Below, in pieces: positions 57,050-64,000 of a stretch of 64,000 nt of DNA (its first letter is position 1; each line of letters begins with the position of its first letter). This DNA is from Sphingomonas sp. OV641. GTDB lineage: Bacteria; Pseudomonadota; Alphaproteobacteria; Sphingomonadales; Sphingomonadaceae. The notes under the pieces are model-generated. The model did no database searches and was not told the origin of the DNA. It worked only from the letters and a program-made list of their open reading frames with translations. The position numbers and the translations under genes were made by a program. The DNA lies in assembly GCF_900109205.1 (NCBI RefSeq), contig NZ_FNZB01000001.1, forward strand, positions 1,736,001 to 1,800,000, read 5' to 3'.

Positions 57050-57170
57050 TGATCCAGCCAGATTGATCCGCCTCCCCGACGAAGGCAGGGGCCCAGTTGC
57101 GCGACAAAGCTGGCGGGCACACCGGATTTTGCCAACGCTTTCCCACCTAGCCCCCGGCCTTCGCCGGGGA
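57050..57170 (+). repeat. Dispersed intergenic repeat, copy B plus partial copy C
   Basis: 57050-57114 is an inverted copy of 51005-51067 with the same ends and core. A second core, CCCCCGGCCTTCGCCGGGGA, lies at 57151-57170, a partial copy. The rest of 57012-57354 has another GC-rich inverted repeat (CCGGCACAACGCCGG near 57266) and no gene; this is the region between recA and the lytic transglycosylase gene. Confidence 0.75.
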
Positions 57171-57354
57171 GGTGCCTCCAGGAGCCTGGGTCAATCCCTA
57201 GACATGCCCCCGACGCCATCGGCCTGCAAAGCATGAGCAGTCATGTACGCTGAGCAGTGGATCCCGGCACAACGCCGGCACGACACAGCTGGCGGGCGCT
57301 ATAGGCGTCGCACAGGCCTCGCACATGGCGTGGGTGACGAGCCCCCAGCCGACG

Positions 57355-59163
57355 TCAGGGCGCGCTAGCGACCGTGGTGGTCGATGCGGGGGATACGGCG
57401 GCATTGGCAGCAACCGTGTTCCCCGCCGGGCGATTGGCGATGCGGATCGCCGGATCGCCCTTCATGCCAGGAAAACGCGGCCACATGCCCTGCGCGAGTG
57501 CAGCGCGGCTGACCGACTGCTTGCGCCCGGTCTGCCCCTCATACATCCAGTAATTGCGCATGACGGTGACGACATAGCCACGCGTCTCCCAATAAGGGAT
57601 GCTTTCGATGTAAAGCAGCGGATCGCCATTGTCGCGAACCAGCGAGTTCCACTCGCCGACCGGCTTCGGCCCGGCATTATAGGCAGCGATCACCTTGGGC
57701 AGCAGGCCCTGGGTCAGCCCCATGTCACGCAGTTTTTCCAGGTGCCGCTGACCGATGTCGATATTGGTCGACGGGCGGGTCAGCGCCGACTTGTCGACCG
57801 ATATGCCGCGCTCGCGCATGTAATCGGTCGCGGCGGCGGGCATGATCTGCATCAGGCCATAAGCGCCGGCCGGCGACACCACCTTGTTGCGGAAGCCCGA
57901 TTCCTGCAGCGTATGGGCGTAGACCAGTGCCTTGTCGATCCGCCAGCCGGTGTCGGGCGTCCAGTTCGGCGTGGGATAACGCGTCTCCGCCGTGGCGACG
58001 AAACCCTGCGGGCAGTTATGCGCAAGCCAGACCACGCTCGCCGGCAGGTTCATCTGCTCCGTCACGCGCATCAGGCTGGCGAACTCCGTCGCCGGGCCGA
58101 TCTTCGCCTGCTGACGGATCACCTGATCGGCGGCCTCGGTTTCGCCGATCTCCGCCAGTGCCGCCGCGACGCGTACATTCGGCCGACGCTCCAGGTTCGC
58201 CCAGTCGCTGGTCACCTTCTGCGGCTTGACCGCCGCGGTCTGCATGCCGAGCGACTGGCGCGCCAGCTGGCCGTAGAAGGTCTCGCCATATTGCGCCGCA
58301 CTCTTCAGCCGCGCCTCGATCCGGTCCGGACGGCCGCAGGTCATGTCTGCGCGGCTCGCCCAGTAGAGGCCGGCGGCGCGCATGTCGGTATCGCCGGCAC
58401 TGGCCGAGACGGACTGGAAGCCCTCCGCCGCAGCGGCGCAATCATTCTGCCGCCAGGCCGCGAGCGCGGAGGTCCAGCGCGCATGGGTGGCCCAATCGCC
58501 CTGCCCTGCGGCCGCCTTGTCTCCCAGGCGACGCGCATCGCCGTCCAGCCCCTGAAGGAAATAGATCCACGCCACGCGCGATTGCCATTCGGTGGTCGCT
58601 TCGGGCGTCAGGCCGCCGGTGGACTCGAGCAGGGCCTCGGCCTCCCGCCCCATGTCGCCTTTCACATACGGCTGCATGCGATCGGCGAGGTCGGCGGCGA
58701 TCGCATCGCTGCGGGTGGCCTTGGCACGAACGCGGATCGGGGCGCCGTCCTGCCAGATGAGCCGCTGATGCACGGGAAGCTGCGGCAGCTCCGCGGCACC
58801 GCGCACCTTGGCAAGGCGGGCAATCGCCTCCGCCTGCGGCAGTTCCGGCGCCTCGGTCAGGAGGCGGACGAGCGGGTCGAGCTCGATACGGGGCGAGCCC
58901 TTGGCCGTGTAGAGCTCGGCGCGGGCGTAGCTGTGCAAGGGCCCGGGCGCCATTGCGTCCAGCCCGATCTGAGCGTCCTGCCAGCGCTCTTCGCGGATGG
59001 CGGCGAAGACCGCGCGATACTGGGTACGCTGCTCGGCGGTGAGCTGCGAAGGGAGCGAGGGCATGGCCGAAGTGGCGGCACCACGCGCCGCCGACGGCTC
59101 GGCAGCAGCCACCGCCGGCGTCATGGCAGCGATGGACACGGCGGCAAGCAACACCCGGTTCAC
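57355..59163 (-). CDS. Soluble lytic murein transglycosylase
   Basis: Cleaves peptidoglycan glycan strands with 1,6-anhydro-muramic acid formation. The 602-residue protein has a signal peptide (MNRVLLAAVSIAAMTPAVAA-like from GTG 59163), an alpha-superhelical ring domain (about 50-430) with repeats, and a C-terminal SLT domain: catalytic Glu in TLQESGFRNKVVS, then GAYGLMQIMPA and AAYNAGPKPVGEWN. Its length and order fit Slt70-type. GTG 59163 overlaps the UDG-like gene stop in GTGA, so that gene is upstream in one unit. Confidence 0.92.
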   Translation of the reverse strand: MNRVLLAAVSIAAMTPAVAAAEPSAARGAATSAMPSLPSQLTAEQRTQYRAVFAAIREERWQDAQIGLDAMAPGPLHSYARAELYTAKGSPRIELDPLVRLLTEAPELPQAEAIARLAKVRGAAELPQLPVHQRLIWQDGAPIRVRAKATRSDAIAADLADRMQPYVKGDMGREAEALLESTGGLTPEATTEWQSRVAWIYFLQGLDGDARRLGDKAAAGQGDWATHARWTSALAAWRQNDCAAAAEGFQSVSASAGDTDMRAAGLYWASRADMTCGRPDRIEARLKSAAQYGETFYGQLARQSLGMQTAAVKPQKVTSDWANLERRPNVRVAAALAEIGETEAADQVIRQQAKIGPATEFASLMRVTEQMNLPASVVWLAHNCPQGFVATAETRYPTPNWTPDTGWRIDKALVYAHTLQESGFRNKVVSPAGAYGLMQIMPAAATDYMRERGISVDKSALTRPSTNIDIGQRHLEKLRDMGLTQGLLPKVIAAYNAGPKPVGEWNSLVRDNGDPLLYIESIPYWETRGYVVTVMRNYWMYEGQTGRKQSVSRAALAQGMWPRFPGMKGDPAIRIANRPAGNTVAANAAVSPASTTTVASAP

Positions 59164-59927
59164 TTCAATCCCCCCATCAACATCTGCAAATCTTTCCAAG
59201 CCTCGGCCTTCAGGGCGGGGCGCTCCAACAGCATGCGCGGATGGAAGCTCGCCACGACCTCGCCCTGACTGTCCTTCTTATGGTTAAGCGCGTGCAAACG
59301 TCCGCGCGCCTGCATCACATTCGCCGACAGAATGGCACGGCTCGCCGCATCACCCATCACGAGCAGCCGCCGCGGCGCCGCAAGAGCGACGTGATGGCGC
59401 GCGATGTCCGCGAGCTGGCTCTCCATGTCCCGCGGCAGACGACCGGCTGCCGGACGGGCGGCACACAGGCTGGCGAGATGGACATCGGCGCGGCTGCGAC
59501 CGATCGCCGCCAGCATGCGGTCGAACAGGCGACCGGCAGCTCCGCCGAGCAGCGAATCAGACGAATCGCGCTCGGGGCAGTCGATCAGGATCATGATGTC
59601 GGCGTCCGCCGGGCCGGTCGCCGGGATCAGTGGCACGCCCCAGCCTGCCTCCGGCGCAGCGCTGCCCGTGCGCCATGTCAGCAGCTCGGCAATGGCGGCC
59701 GGCATCGCGACGTTCGGCGACGGCGCCGCCTCGCCCGCGCGGGCCGCCGGGGCGAGTGATGCGAGGGCGGGCGATAGCGGGGCGAGCGGGGCCACGAGCT
59801 CCGCCGGCTCGGGCGTGAGCCAGTCGAACGGTTCGTCGCCAACCAGCACGTCCACGCCGGCATCGCGCCACCATTCCATTGCGCTTGCCGCGGCTTGCCG
59901 CCATTCGATGTTCTGGTCTGCCCCCAT
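59160..59927 (-). CDS. UDG-superfamily protein with non-canonical motifs
   Basis: A 255-residue protein whose C-terminal two thirds resemble the UDG fold of families 4/5: ADIMILIDCPERDSSDS, LFDRMLAAIGRSR, LLVMGDAASRAIL and VVASFHPRMLLERP. The usual GEAPG motif is replaced by IDCPERDS and the iron-sulfur cysteines are absent, so classic family-4 activity is doubtful. The N-terminal about 85 residues are low-complexity (APLAPLSPALASLAPAA). ATG 59927. It overlaps the lytic transglycosylase gene, an odd partnership seen in sphingomonads. Confidence 0.75.
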   Translation of the reverse strand: MGADQNIEWRQAAASAMEWWRDAGVDVLVGDEPFDWLTPEPAELVAPLAPLSPALASLAPAARAGEAAPSPNVAMPAAIAELLTWRTGSAAPEAGWGVPLIPATGPADADIMILIDCPERDSSDSLLGGAAGRLFDRMLAAIGRSRADVHLASLCAARPAAGRLPRDMESQLADIARHHVALAAPRRLLVMGDAASRAILSANVMQARGRLHALNHKKDSQGEVVASFHPRMLLERPALKAEAWKDLQMLMGGLK

Positions 59928-60052
59928 ATATCGGCGACTAAGCCTTATGGTTGACGTGGCGGTCAATTCGCTCGACAGCCGTGAAAGACGGAACGTTGCC
60001 GGCATGCGCCCGAACGCGGGGGCGATGGGCGGGTTGGCAGATGGAGAGAGTA

Positions 60053-61711
60053 ATGAGCGAACGCGAGTCGATGCCGTATGATGTTGTGATCGTGGGTGCG
60101 GGGCCGGCGGGCCTCAGCGCGGCGATCCGGCTGAAACAGCTCGCGGCGGAGAAAGAGGCCGACATTTCGGTCTGCGTGCTTGAAAAGGGCAGCGAGGTCG
60201 GCGCGCACATCCTGTCGGGCGCGGTGATCGATCCGCGCAGCCTGGACGAGCTGCTCCCCAACTGGCGCGAGGACGGCTGCCCGCTGGCCGAAGTGCCGGT
60301 GACTCAGAACATCCACTGGGTGCTGACGAAGGGCGGCAAGTTCAACCTCCCCCACCTGTGGACCCCGCCGTTCCTGCACAACAAGGGCACCTATACCGGC
60401 AGCCTGGGCAATCTGTGCCGCTGGCTGGCCGGCAAGGCCGAAGAGCTGGGCGTCGAGATCTTCCCGGGCTTCGCCGCGGCCGAGATCCTGTTCAACGAGG
60501 ATGGCAGCGTGAAGGGCGTCGCCACCGGAGACATGGGCGTGGCGCGCGACGGCACGCACAAGCCCGACTATCAGCCGGGCCTCGAGCTGCACGCCAAATA
60601 CACCTTCTTCTCCGAAGGTTGCCGCGGGCACCTGTCTAAGGAGCTGATGCGCATCTTCGACCTGCGCGCCGATTGCGACCCGCAATCCTATGGCCTTGGC
60701 ATCAAGGAACTGTGGGACATCGACCCCGCGCTGCACGAACCGGGCAAGGTGATCCACACGCAGGGCTGGCCGCTCAGCGAGAGCGAGACAAACGGCGGCG
60801 GCTGGATCTATCACCAGGCGAACGGACAGGTCAGCCTCGGCCTCGTCACCTGGCTGAACTATTCCAACCCCTACGTCTTCCCGTTCGCCGAGATGCAGCG
60901 GTGGAAGACACACCCGGAGATTGCCGCGCTGCTGAAGGGCGGCAAGCGCGTCAGCTATGGCGCCCGCGCGATCTCGGATGGCGGGCTCCAGTCGATCCCC
61001 AAGCTCGTGTTCCCGGGCGGCGCGCTGATCGGTGACAGCGCGGGCTTCCTTAACGTTCCGCGGATCAAGGGCACGCACACGGCAATGAAGAGCGGCATGA
61101 TGGCCGCCGACGCTGCTGCGGATGCGATCCTGTCGCAGCGCCAGAGCGACGAGCTGACCGCCTATCCCGCCGCCTTCGACGCCTCATGGGTGAAGAAGGA
61201 GCTGTCGATTGTCCGCAACGTCGCGCCGCTGGTGAAGAAGTTCGGTGACTTCATGGGCTCGGGCATTGCCGGCATCGCGATGTGGATGGAGCATTTCGGC
61301 CTGAAATGGCCGTTCACCATGAAGCAGCATGCCGACCACGAGACGCTGTGGCGCAAGGATCTGGCGAAAAAGATCGACTATCCCAAGCCCGATGGCGTGC
61401 TGACCTTCGATCGCCTGTCCTCGGTGTTCCTGTCGAACACCAATCATGAGGAGGATCAGCCGATCCACCTGACGCTGAAGGATCCCAATGTCCCGGTCGA
61501 ATACGACCTGCCGCTCTATGACGAGCCGGCACAGCGTTACTGCCCCGCCGGCGTGTACGAGATCGTTGGCGAGGAAACGGGCGATCCGAAGTTCGTGATC
61601 AACGCGCAGAACTGCGTCCACTGCAAGACCTGCGACATCAAGGACCCGACGCAGAACATCAACTGGGTAGTGCCCGAGGGCGGCGGTGGCCCGAATTATC
61701 CGAACATGTAA
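60053..61711 (+). CDS. Electron transfer flavoprotein-ubiquinone oxidoreductase
   Basis: Membrane-associated FAD/4Fe-4S enzyme that passes electrons from ETF (fatty acid and amino acid oxidation) to ubiquinone. The 552-residue protein has the FAD motif VIVGAGPAGLSAAIRL near residue 16, GALIGDSAGFLNVPRIKGTH in the FAD domain, and a C-terminal cluster: Cys in YCPAGVYEI and NCVHCKTCDIKDPTQN. GGAGAGAG precedes ATG 60053. Divergent from the UDG-like gene; the TPR protein gene overlaps its end. Confidence 0.95.
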   Translation: MSERESMPYDVVIVGAGPAGLSAAIRLKQLAAEKEADISVCVLEKGSEVGAHILSGAVIDPRSLDELLPNWREDGCPLAEVPVTQNIHWVLTKGGKFNLPHLWTPPFLHNKGTYTGSLGNLCRWLAGKAEELGVEIFPGFAAAEILFNEDGSVKGVATGDMGVARDGTHKPDYQPGLELHAKYTFFSEGCRGHLSKELMRIFDLRADCDPQSYGLGIKELWDIDPALHEPGKVIHTQGWPLSESETNGGGWIYHQANGQVSLGLVTWLNYSNPYVFPFAEMQRWKTHPEIAALLKGGKRVSYGARAISDGGLQSIPKLVFPGGALIGDSAGFLNVPRIKGTHTAMKSGMMAADAAADAILSQRQSDELTAYPAAFDASWVKKELSIVRNVAPLVKKFGDFMGSGIAGIAMWMEHFGLKWPFTMKQHADHETLWRKDLAKKIDYPKPDGVLTFDRLSSVFLSNTNHEEDQPIHLTLKDPNVPVEYDLPLYDEPAQRYCPAGVYEIVGEETGDPKFVINAQNCVHCKTCDIKDPTQNINWVVPEGGGGPNYPNM

Positions 61712-63299
61712 GCTGACCGGCGCGGCGGCGGCCGGGCTGGCGCTGGGCCTGGCGTCGATGCCCGCCCGGGCTTCGACGCCGGACCTGCTCGCCTATATGC
61801 AAGCCCGCGCGGCGGATGGCGACGGGGCGGCACAGGTGGCCGCCGGTCGCTACGCCGATGCGCTAGCCGCAACGCCGGGCGACGCTGGCGTCGCGGCCTA
61901 TGCCTATCGTCAGGCGATCGCGGCCGGCGACCTGAAGCTAGCACTCGACGCGGCGGTGACGCTGGGGACGGCGGCGCCGGCAGATGCCGATCTGCTGATC
62001 CTCGCCAGCGCGGCCGCGCACGACGATCTGGCAGCGGCGCAAGCGGCGATCGGGCGCCTGCGCACCGGGCAGCTCGCCGTTCTGGCGCAGCCGCTTGCCG
62101 CCTGGCTGGCCTTCGCGCGCGGCGAGGATCCGCTGCCGCTGCTCGCCGCGGCGCGCGAAGACACGGTGGCGCGCCGCTTTGCCAGCGAGACGCGGGCCCT
62201 GATCCTCATCGCGCAGGGCCATGACGGCGAGGGGCTGGCGACACTCCGCGCCGTGCTGGGTACCGGCCAAGCAAGCGAAGACATCAGGATCATCGCGGCG
62301 CGGCTGCTGATCGGCATGGGAAAGGTGGCGGATGCGCGCACCCTGCTGACCGGGGACGCCGCGCCGATCGCGGCGCTGCGCGCACAGCCCGGCACAGGCA
62401 GCAAGCCGTCGCTGGGCTTCGGCATGTCCGCGCTCCTCACCCGCGTGGTGACGGACCTGATCGTCGGGCCGCCCGGCCCGCTGCCACTCGCCATGGCGCA
62501 GGCGGCCGCCATCGCCGATCCGGCCAACGATCGCGCACGTCTGCTGCTCGGCTATGCGCTTGGCCGCGCCGGTGAGACGAACCGGGCGCTCGCCACGTTG
62601 GCGACGATCGGCGACGACAGCCCCTATGCCCAGGCGGCGCGCGGCGGGCGGATCCAGATACTCGCCGGCGCCGACCGCACGGACGAGGCGCTGACCGACG
62701 CCGCCGTACTGGCGAAGAGCGGAAATCCCGCCGCTTTGCAGCGCTACGCCGATCTGCTGATGAGCGCCGACCGGCCGGCCGAGGCCGCCCCCGTTTATCG
62801 CCGCATCATCGATCAGGCGAAGGGAGCGGCCGACTGGTCCGTCTGGCTGCAATATGGCGCCGCGCTGGACGAAGCGGGCGACTGGCCGCGTGCGCATCGC
62901 GCGCTGCAGGAAGCGGTGCGGCTCGCACCGGAGGAGCCGCTGGCGCTCAACTATCTGGGATATGCGCAGATCGTGCATGGCGAGCCGGTCGGCCCGGCGC
63001 AGGCGCTGCTGGAGAAGGCGAGTCGGCTGAAGCCAGAGGATGCCGCGATCACCGACTCGCTGGGCTGGGCTTATTATCTTTCCGGGGAGCCGAAGCGCGC
63101 ATTGCCGCTGATCGAGCGTGCCGCCGCTGCCTCGCCAACCGATATCGAGGTGAATGAGCATCTTGGCGACGTCTACTGGGCCATCGGGCGACGCTTTGCC
63201 GCCCGTTACGCCTGGCGCGCCGCGAAGGTGGCGGCGGACACGGAGAGCGCCGAGCGACTGTCCGCCAAGATCGCCAACGGGCCAGCGCCGCGCCCATGA
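61686..63299 (+). CDS. Exported TPR-repeat protein
   Basis: A 537-residue protein made of TPR-like helical repeats (for example AALLGYALGRAGETNRALATLATIG in parts, YADLLMSADRPAEAAPVYRRII, LGWAYYLSGEPKRALPLIERA). It starts at GTG 61686 within the end of the ETF-QO gene: the start gives a plausible signal peptide (ARIIRTCKLTGAAAAGLALG, cleaved near ARA-S). Family proteins of this kind appear in alphaproteobacterial cell-envelope roles; none is certain here. It overlaps ispE in ATGA. Confidence 0.8.
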   Translation: MARIIRTCKLTGAAAAGLALGLASMPARASTPDLLAYMQARAADGDGAAQVAAGRYADALAATPGDAGVAAYAYRQAIAAGDLKLALDAAVTLGTAAPADADLLILASAAAHDDLAAAQAAIGRLRTGQLAVLAQPLAAWLAFARGEDPLPLLAAAREDTVARRFASETRALILIAQGHDGEGLATLRAVLGTGQASEDIRIIAARLLIGMGKVADARTLLTGDAAPIAALRAQPGTGSKPSLGFGMSALLTRVVTDLIVGPPGPLPLAMAQAAAIADPANDRARLLLGYALGRAGETNRALATLATIGDDSPYAQAARGGRIQILAGADRTDEALTDAAVLAKSGNPAALQRYADLLMSADRPAEAAPVYRRIIDQAKGAADWSVWLQYGAALDEAGDWPRAHRALQEAVRLAPEEPLALNYLGYAQIVHGEPVGPAQALLEKASRLKPEDAAITDSLGWAYYLSGEPKRALPLIERAAAASPTDIEVNEHLGDVYWAIGRRFAARYAWRAAKVAADTESAERLSAKIANGPAPRP

Positions 63300-64000
63300 C
63301 CCTTCAAACTGCGATCGTGGAGCCGGCCCCGGCCAAGCTGAACCTTGCGCTGCATGTGCGCCGGCGCCGTGCCGACGGCTATCACGACATCGAAACCCTG
63401 TTCGCATTTTGCCGTGACGGGGATCAGGTGACGCTGGTGGATGGCGCGGCGGACCGGTTCCGCATCACCGGGCCATTCGCTGCGGCGCTGGGCGGCTCGG
63501 CAGCCGGAGGCGCTTCGCCCGCTTCCGCCGACGACAATCTGGTGGTTCGCGCGCTGCAAGCGTTTCGCGCCGTTTTCGCCGTGGACCAGCCGCATGACAT
63601 CACGCTGGAAAAGAACCTGCCCGTCGCATCTGGGATCGGCGGTGGATCCGCGGATGCGGCGGCCACGCTTCGGGCGCTTGCCCGGCGGCATGGCATCCCC
63701 ACAGATGACCCGCGTCTGGTAGACATCGCCGCCGGTTTAGGCGCCGACGTACCGGCATGTCTGTCCGGCCAAACGGCTTTCGGCACGGGCAAGGGCGACG
63801 CGCTGGTGCCACTGGGTTGCTGGCAGGGAACACCCGTCCTGCTGGTCAATCCAGGAGTCGGCGTATCAACCGCCGCCGTTTTTCGCGGATGGGACGGCGT
63901 GGATCGTGGGGCGCTCGATCCAAACAGGCCCGAGAACGGCCGCAACGATCTGGAACCCCCTGCCCGCACGGTGGCGCCAGTGATAGCAGACGTCGTGGCG
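63296..64000 (+). CDS. ispE: 4-diphosphocytidyl-2-C-methyl-D-erythritol kinase (3' end outside window)
   Basis: GHMP kinase of the MEP isoprenoid pathway, phosphorylating CDP-methylerythritol. The 235 codons present include PAKLNLALHVRRRRADGYHD (N-terminal substrate region), the ATP glycine-rich loop NLPVASGIGGGSADAAATL and DVPACLSGQTAFGTGKG. The start ATG overlaps the stop of the TPR gene. The gene is cut by the right edge. Confidence 0.95.
   Translation, partial: MTLQTAIVEPAPAKLNLALHVRRRRADGYHDIETLFAFCRDGDQVTLVDGAADRFRITGPFAAALGGSAAGGASPASADDNLVVRALQAFRAVFAVDQPHDITLEKNLPVASGIGGGSADAAATLRALARRHGIPTDDPRLVDIAAGLGADVPACLSGQTAFGTGKGDALVPLGCWQGTPVLLVNPGVGVSTAAVFRGWDGVDRGALDPNRPENGRNDLEPPARTVAPVIADVVA

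Noticed and set aside
57325..59268. 647-codon ORF on the plus strand opposite the lytic transglycosylase
   Set aside because: Long only because the region is GC-rich; the SLT domain is on the other strand.
61938..63407. 489-codon ORF on the minus strand opposite the TPR gene
   Set aside because: Antisense frame over TPR repeats and the ispE start.

Overview
The window is a GC-rich alphaproteobacterial chromosome segment, most probably Sphingomonas or a close relative. I see this from the protein sequences, from gcrA (an alphaproteobacterial cell-cycle regulator), from a recA promoter with an alphaproteobacterial GTTC-N7-GTTC type SOS box, and from the many GTG and TTG starts. It is mostly core chromosome. 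I found no tRNA, rRNA, insertion sequence, integrase, prophage or CRISPR array. Both edge genes (a HAD phosphatase at the left, ispE at the right) are cut by the window.

Layout. 1-7594: pentose-phosphate genes tkt, tal, gnd and a HAD phosphatase on the minus strand, then a CPBP protease and a short AT-richer island with an orphan membrane protein, then rpiA. 7638-15943: acyl-CoA/PHA-type genes (enoyl-CoA hydratase, MaoC hydratase, thiolase, PHB depolymerase) with a stress-type flavin-fold protein, an MsbA-like ABC exporter and an enoyl-reductase-like protein. 16097-23688: rnr, parE, gcrA, an orphan ABC-2 permease and a dGTPase-like HD protein. 23685-45106: a TPR-SPOR protein followed by a complete division and cell wall (dcw) cluster, transcribed on the minus strand in the order mraZ-rsmH-ftsL-ftsI-murE-(small ORF)-murF-mraY-murD-ftsW-murG-murC-murB-ddlB-ftsQ-ftsA-ftsZ. 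45251-64000: housekeeping and accessory genes including a cysteine synthase homologue, a family-6 type DNA glycosylase, alaS, a DAACS symporter, a GST/methyltransferase pair, recA, a lytic transglycosylase overlapping a divergent UDG-fold gene, ETF-ubiquinone oxidoreductase, a TPR lipoprotein-like or periplasmic protein and ispE.

How it works together. The dcw genes make the lipid-linked peptidoglycan precursor (MurB-G, MraY, Ddl) and the septal machine (FtsL, FtsI, FtsW, FtsQ, FtsA, FtsZ). Nearly every junction is a four-base ATGA, GTGA or TTGA overlap, so translation is probably coupled. Four 10-bp direct repeats upstream of mraZ look like the MraZ autoregulatory operator. GcrA, encoded in the same window, would be expected to act at methylated GANTC sites.

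The most unusual items are a 42-codon ORF with a strong ribosome binding site that starts inside the end of murE, a decayed tandem copy of a SnoaL-like gene ending at a dispersed intergenic repeat, a UDG-fold protein lacking the canonical motifs, an FtsL homologue with a long C-terminal extension, and a perfect inverted repeat in front of the PHB depolymerase gene. I did not find a clearly new multi-gene system.
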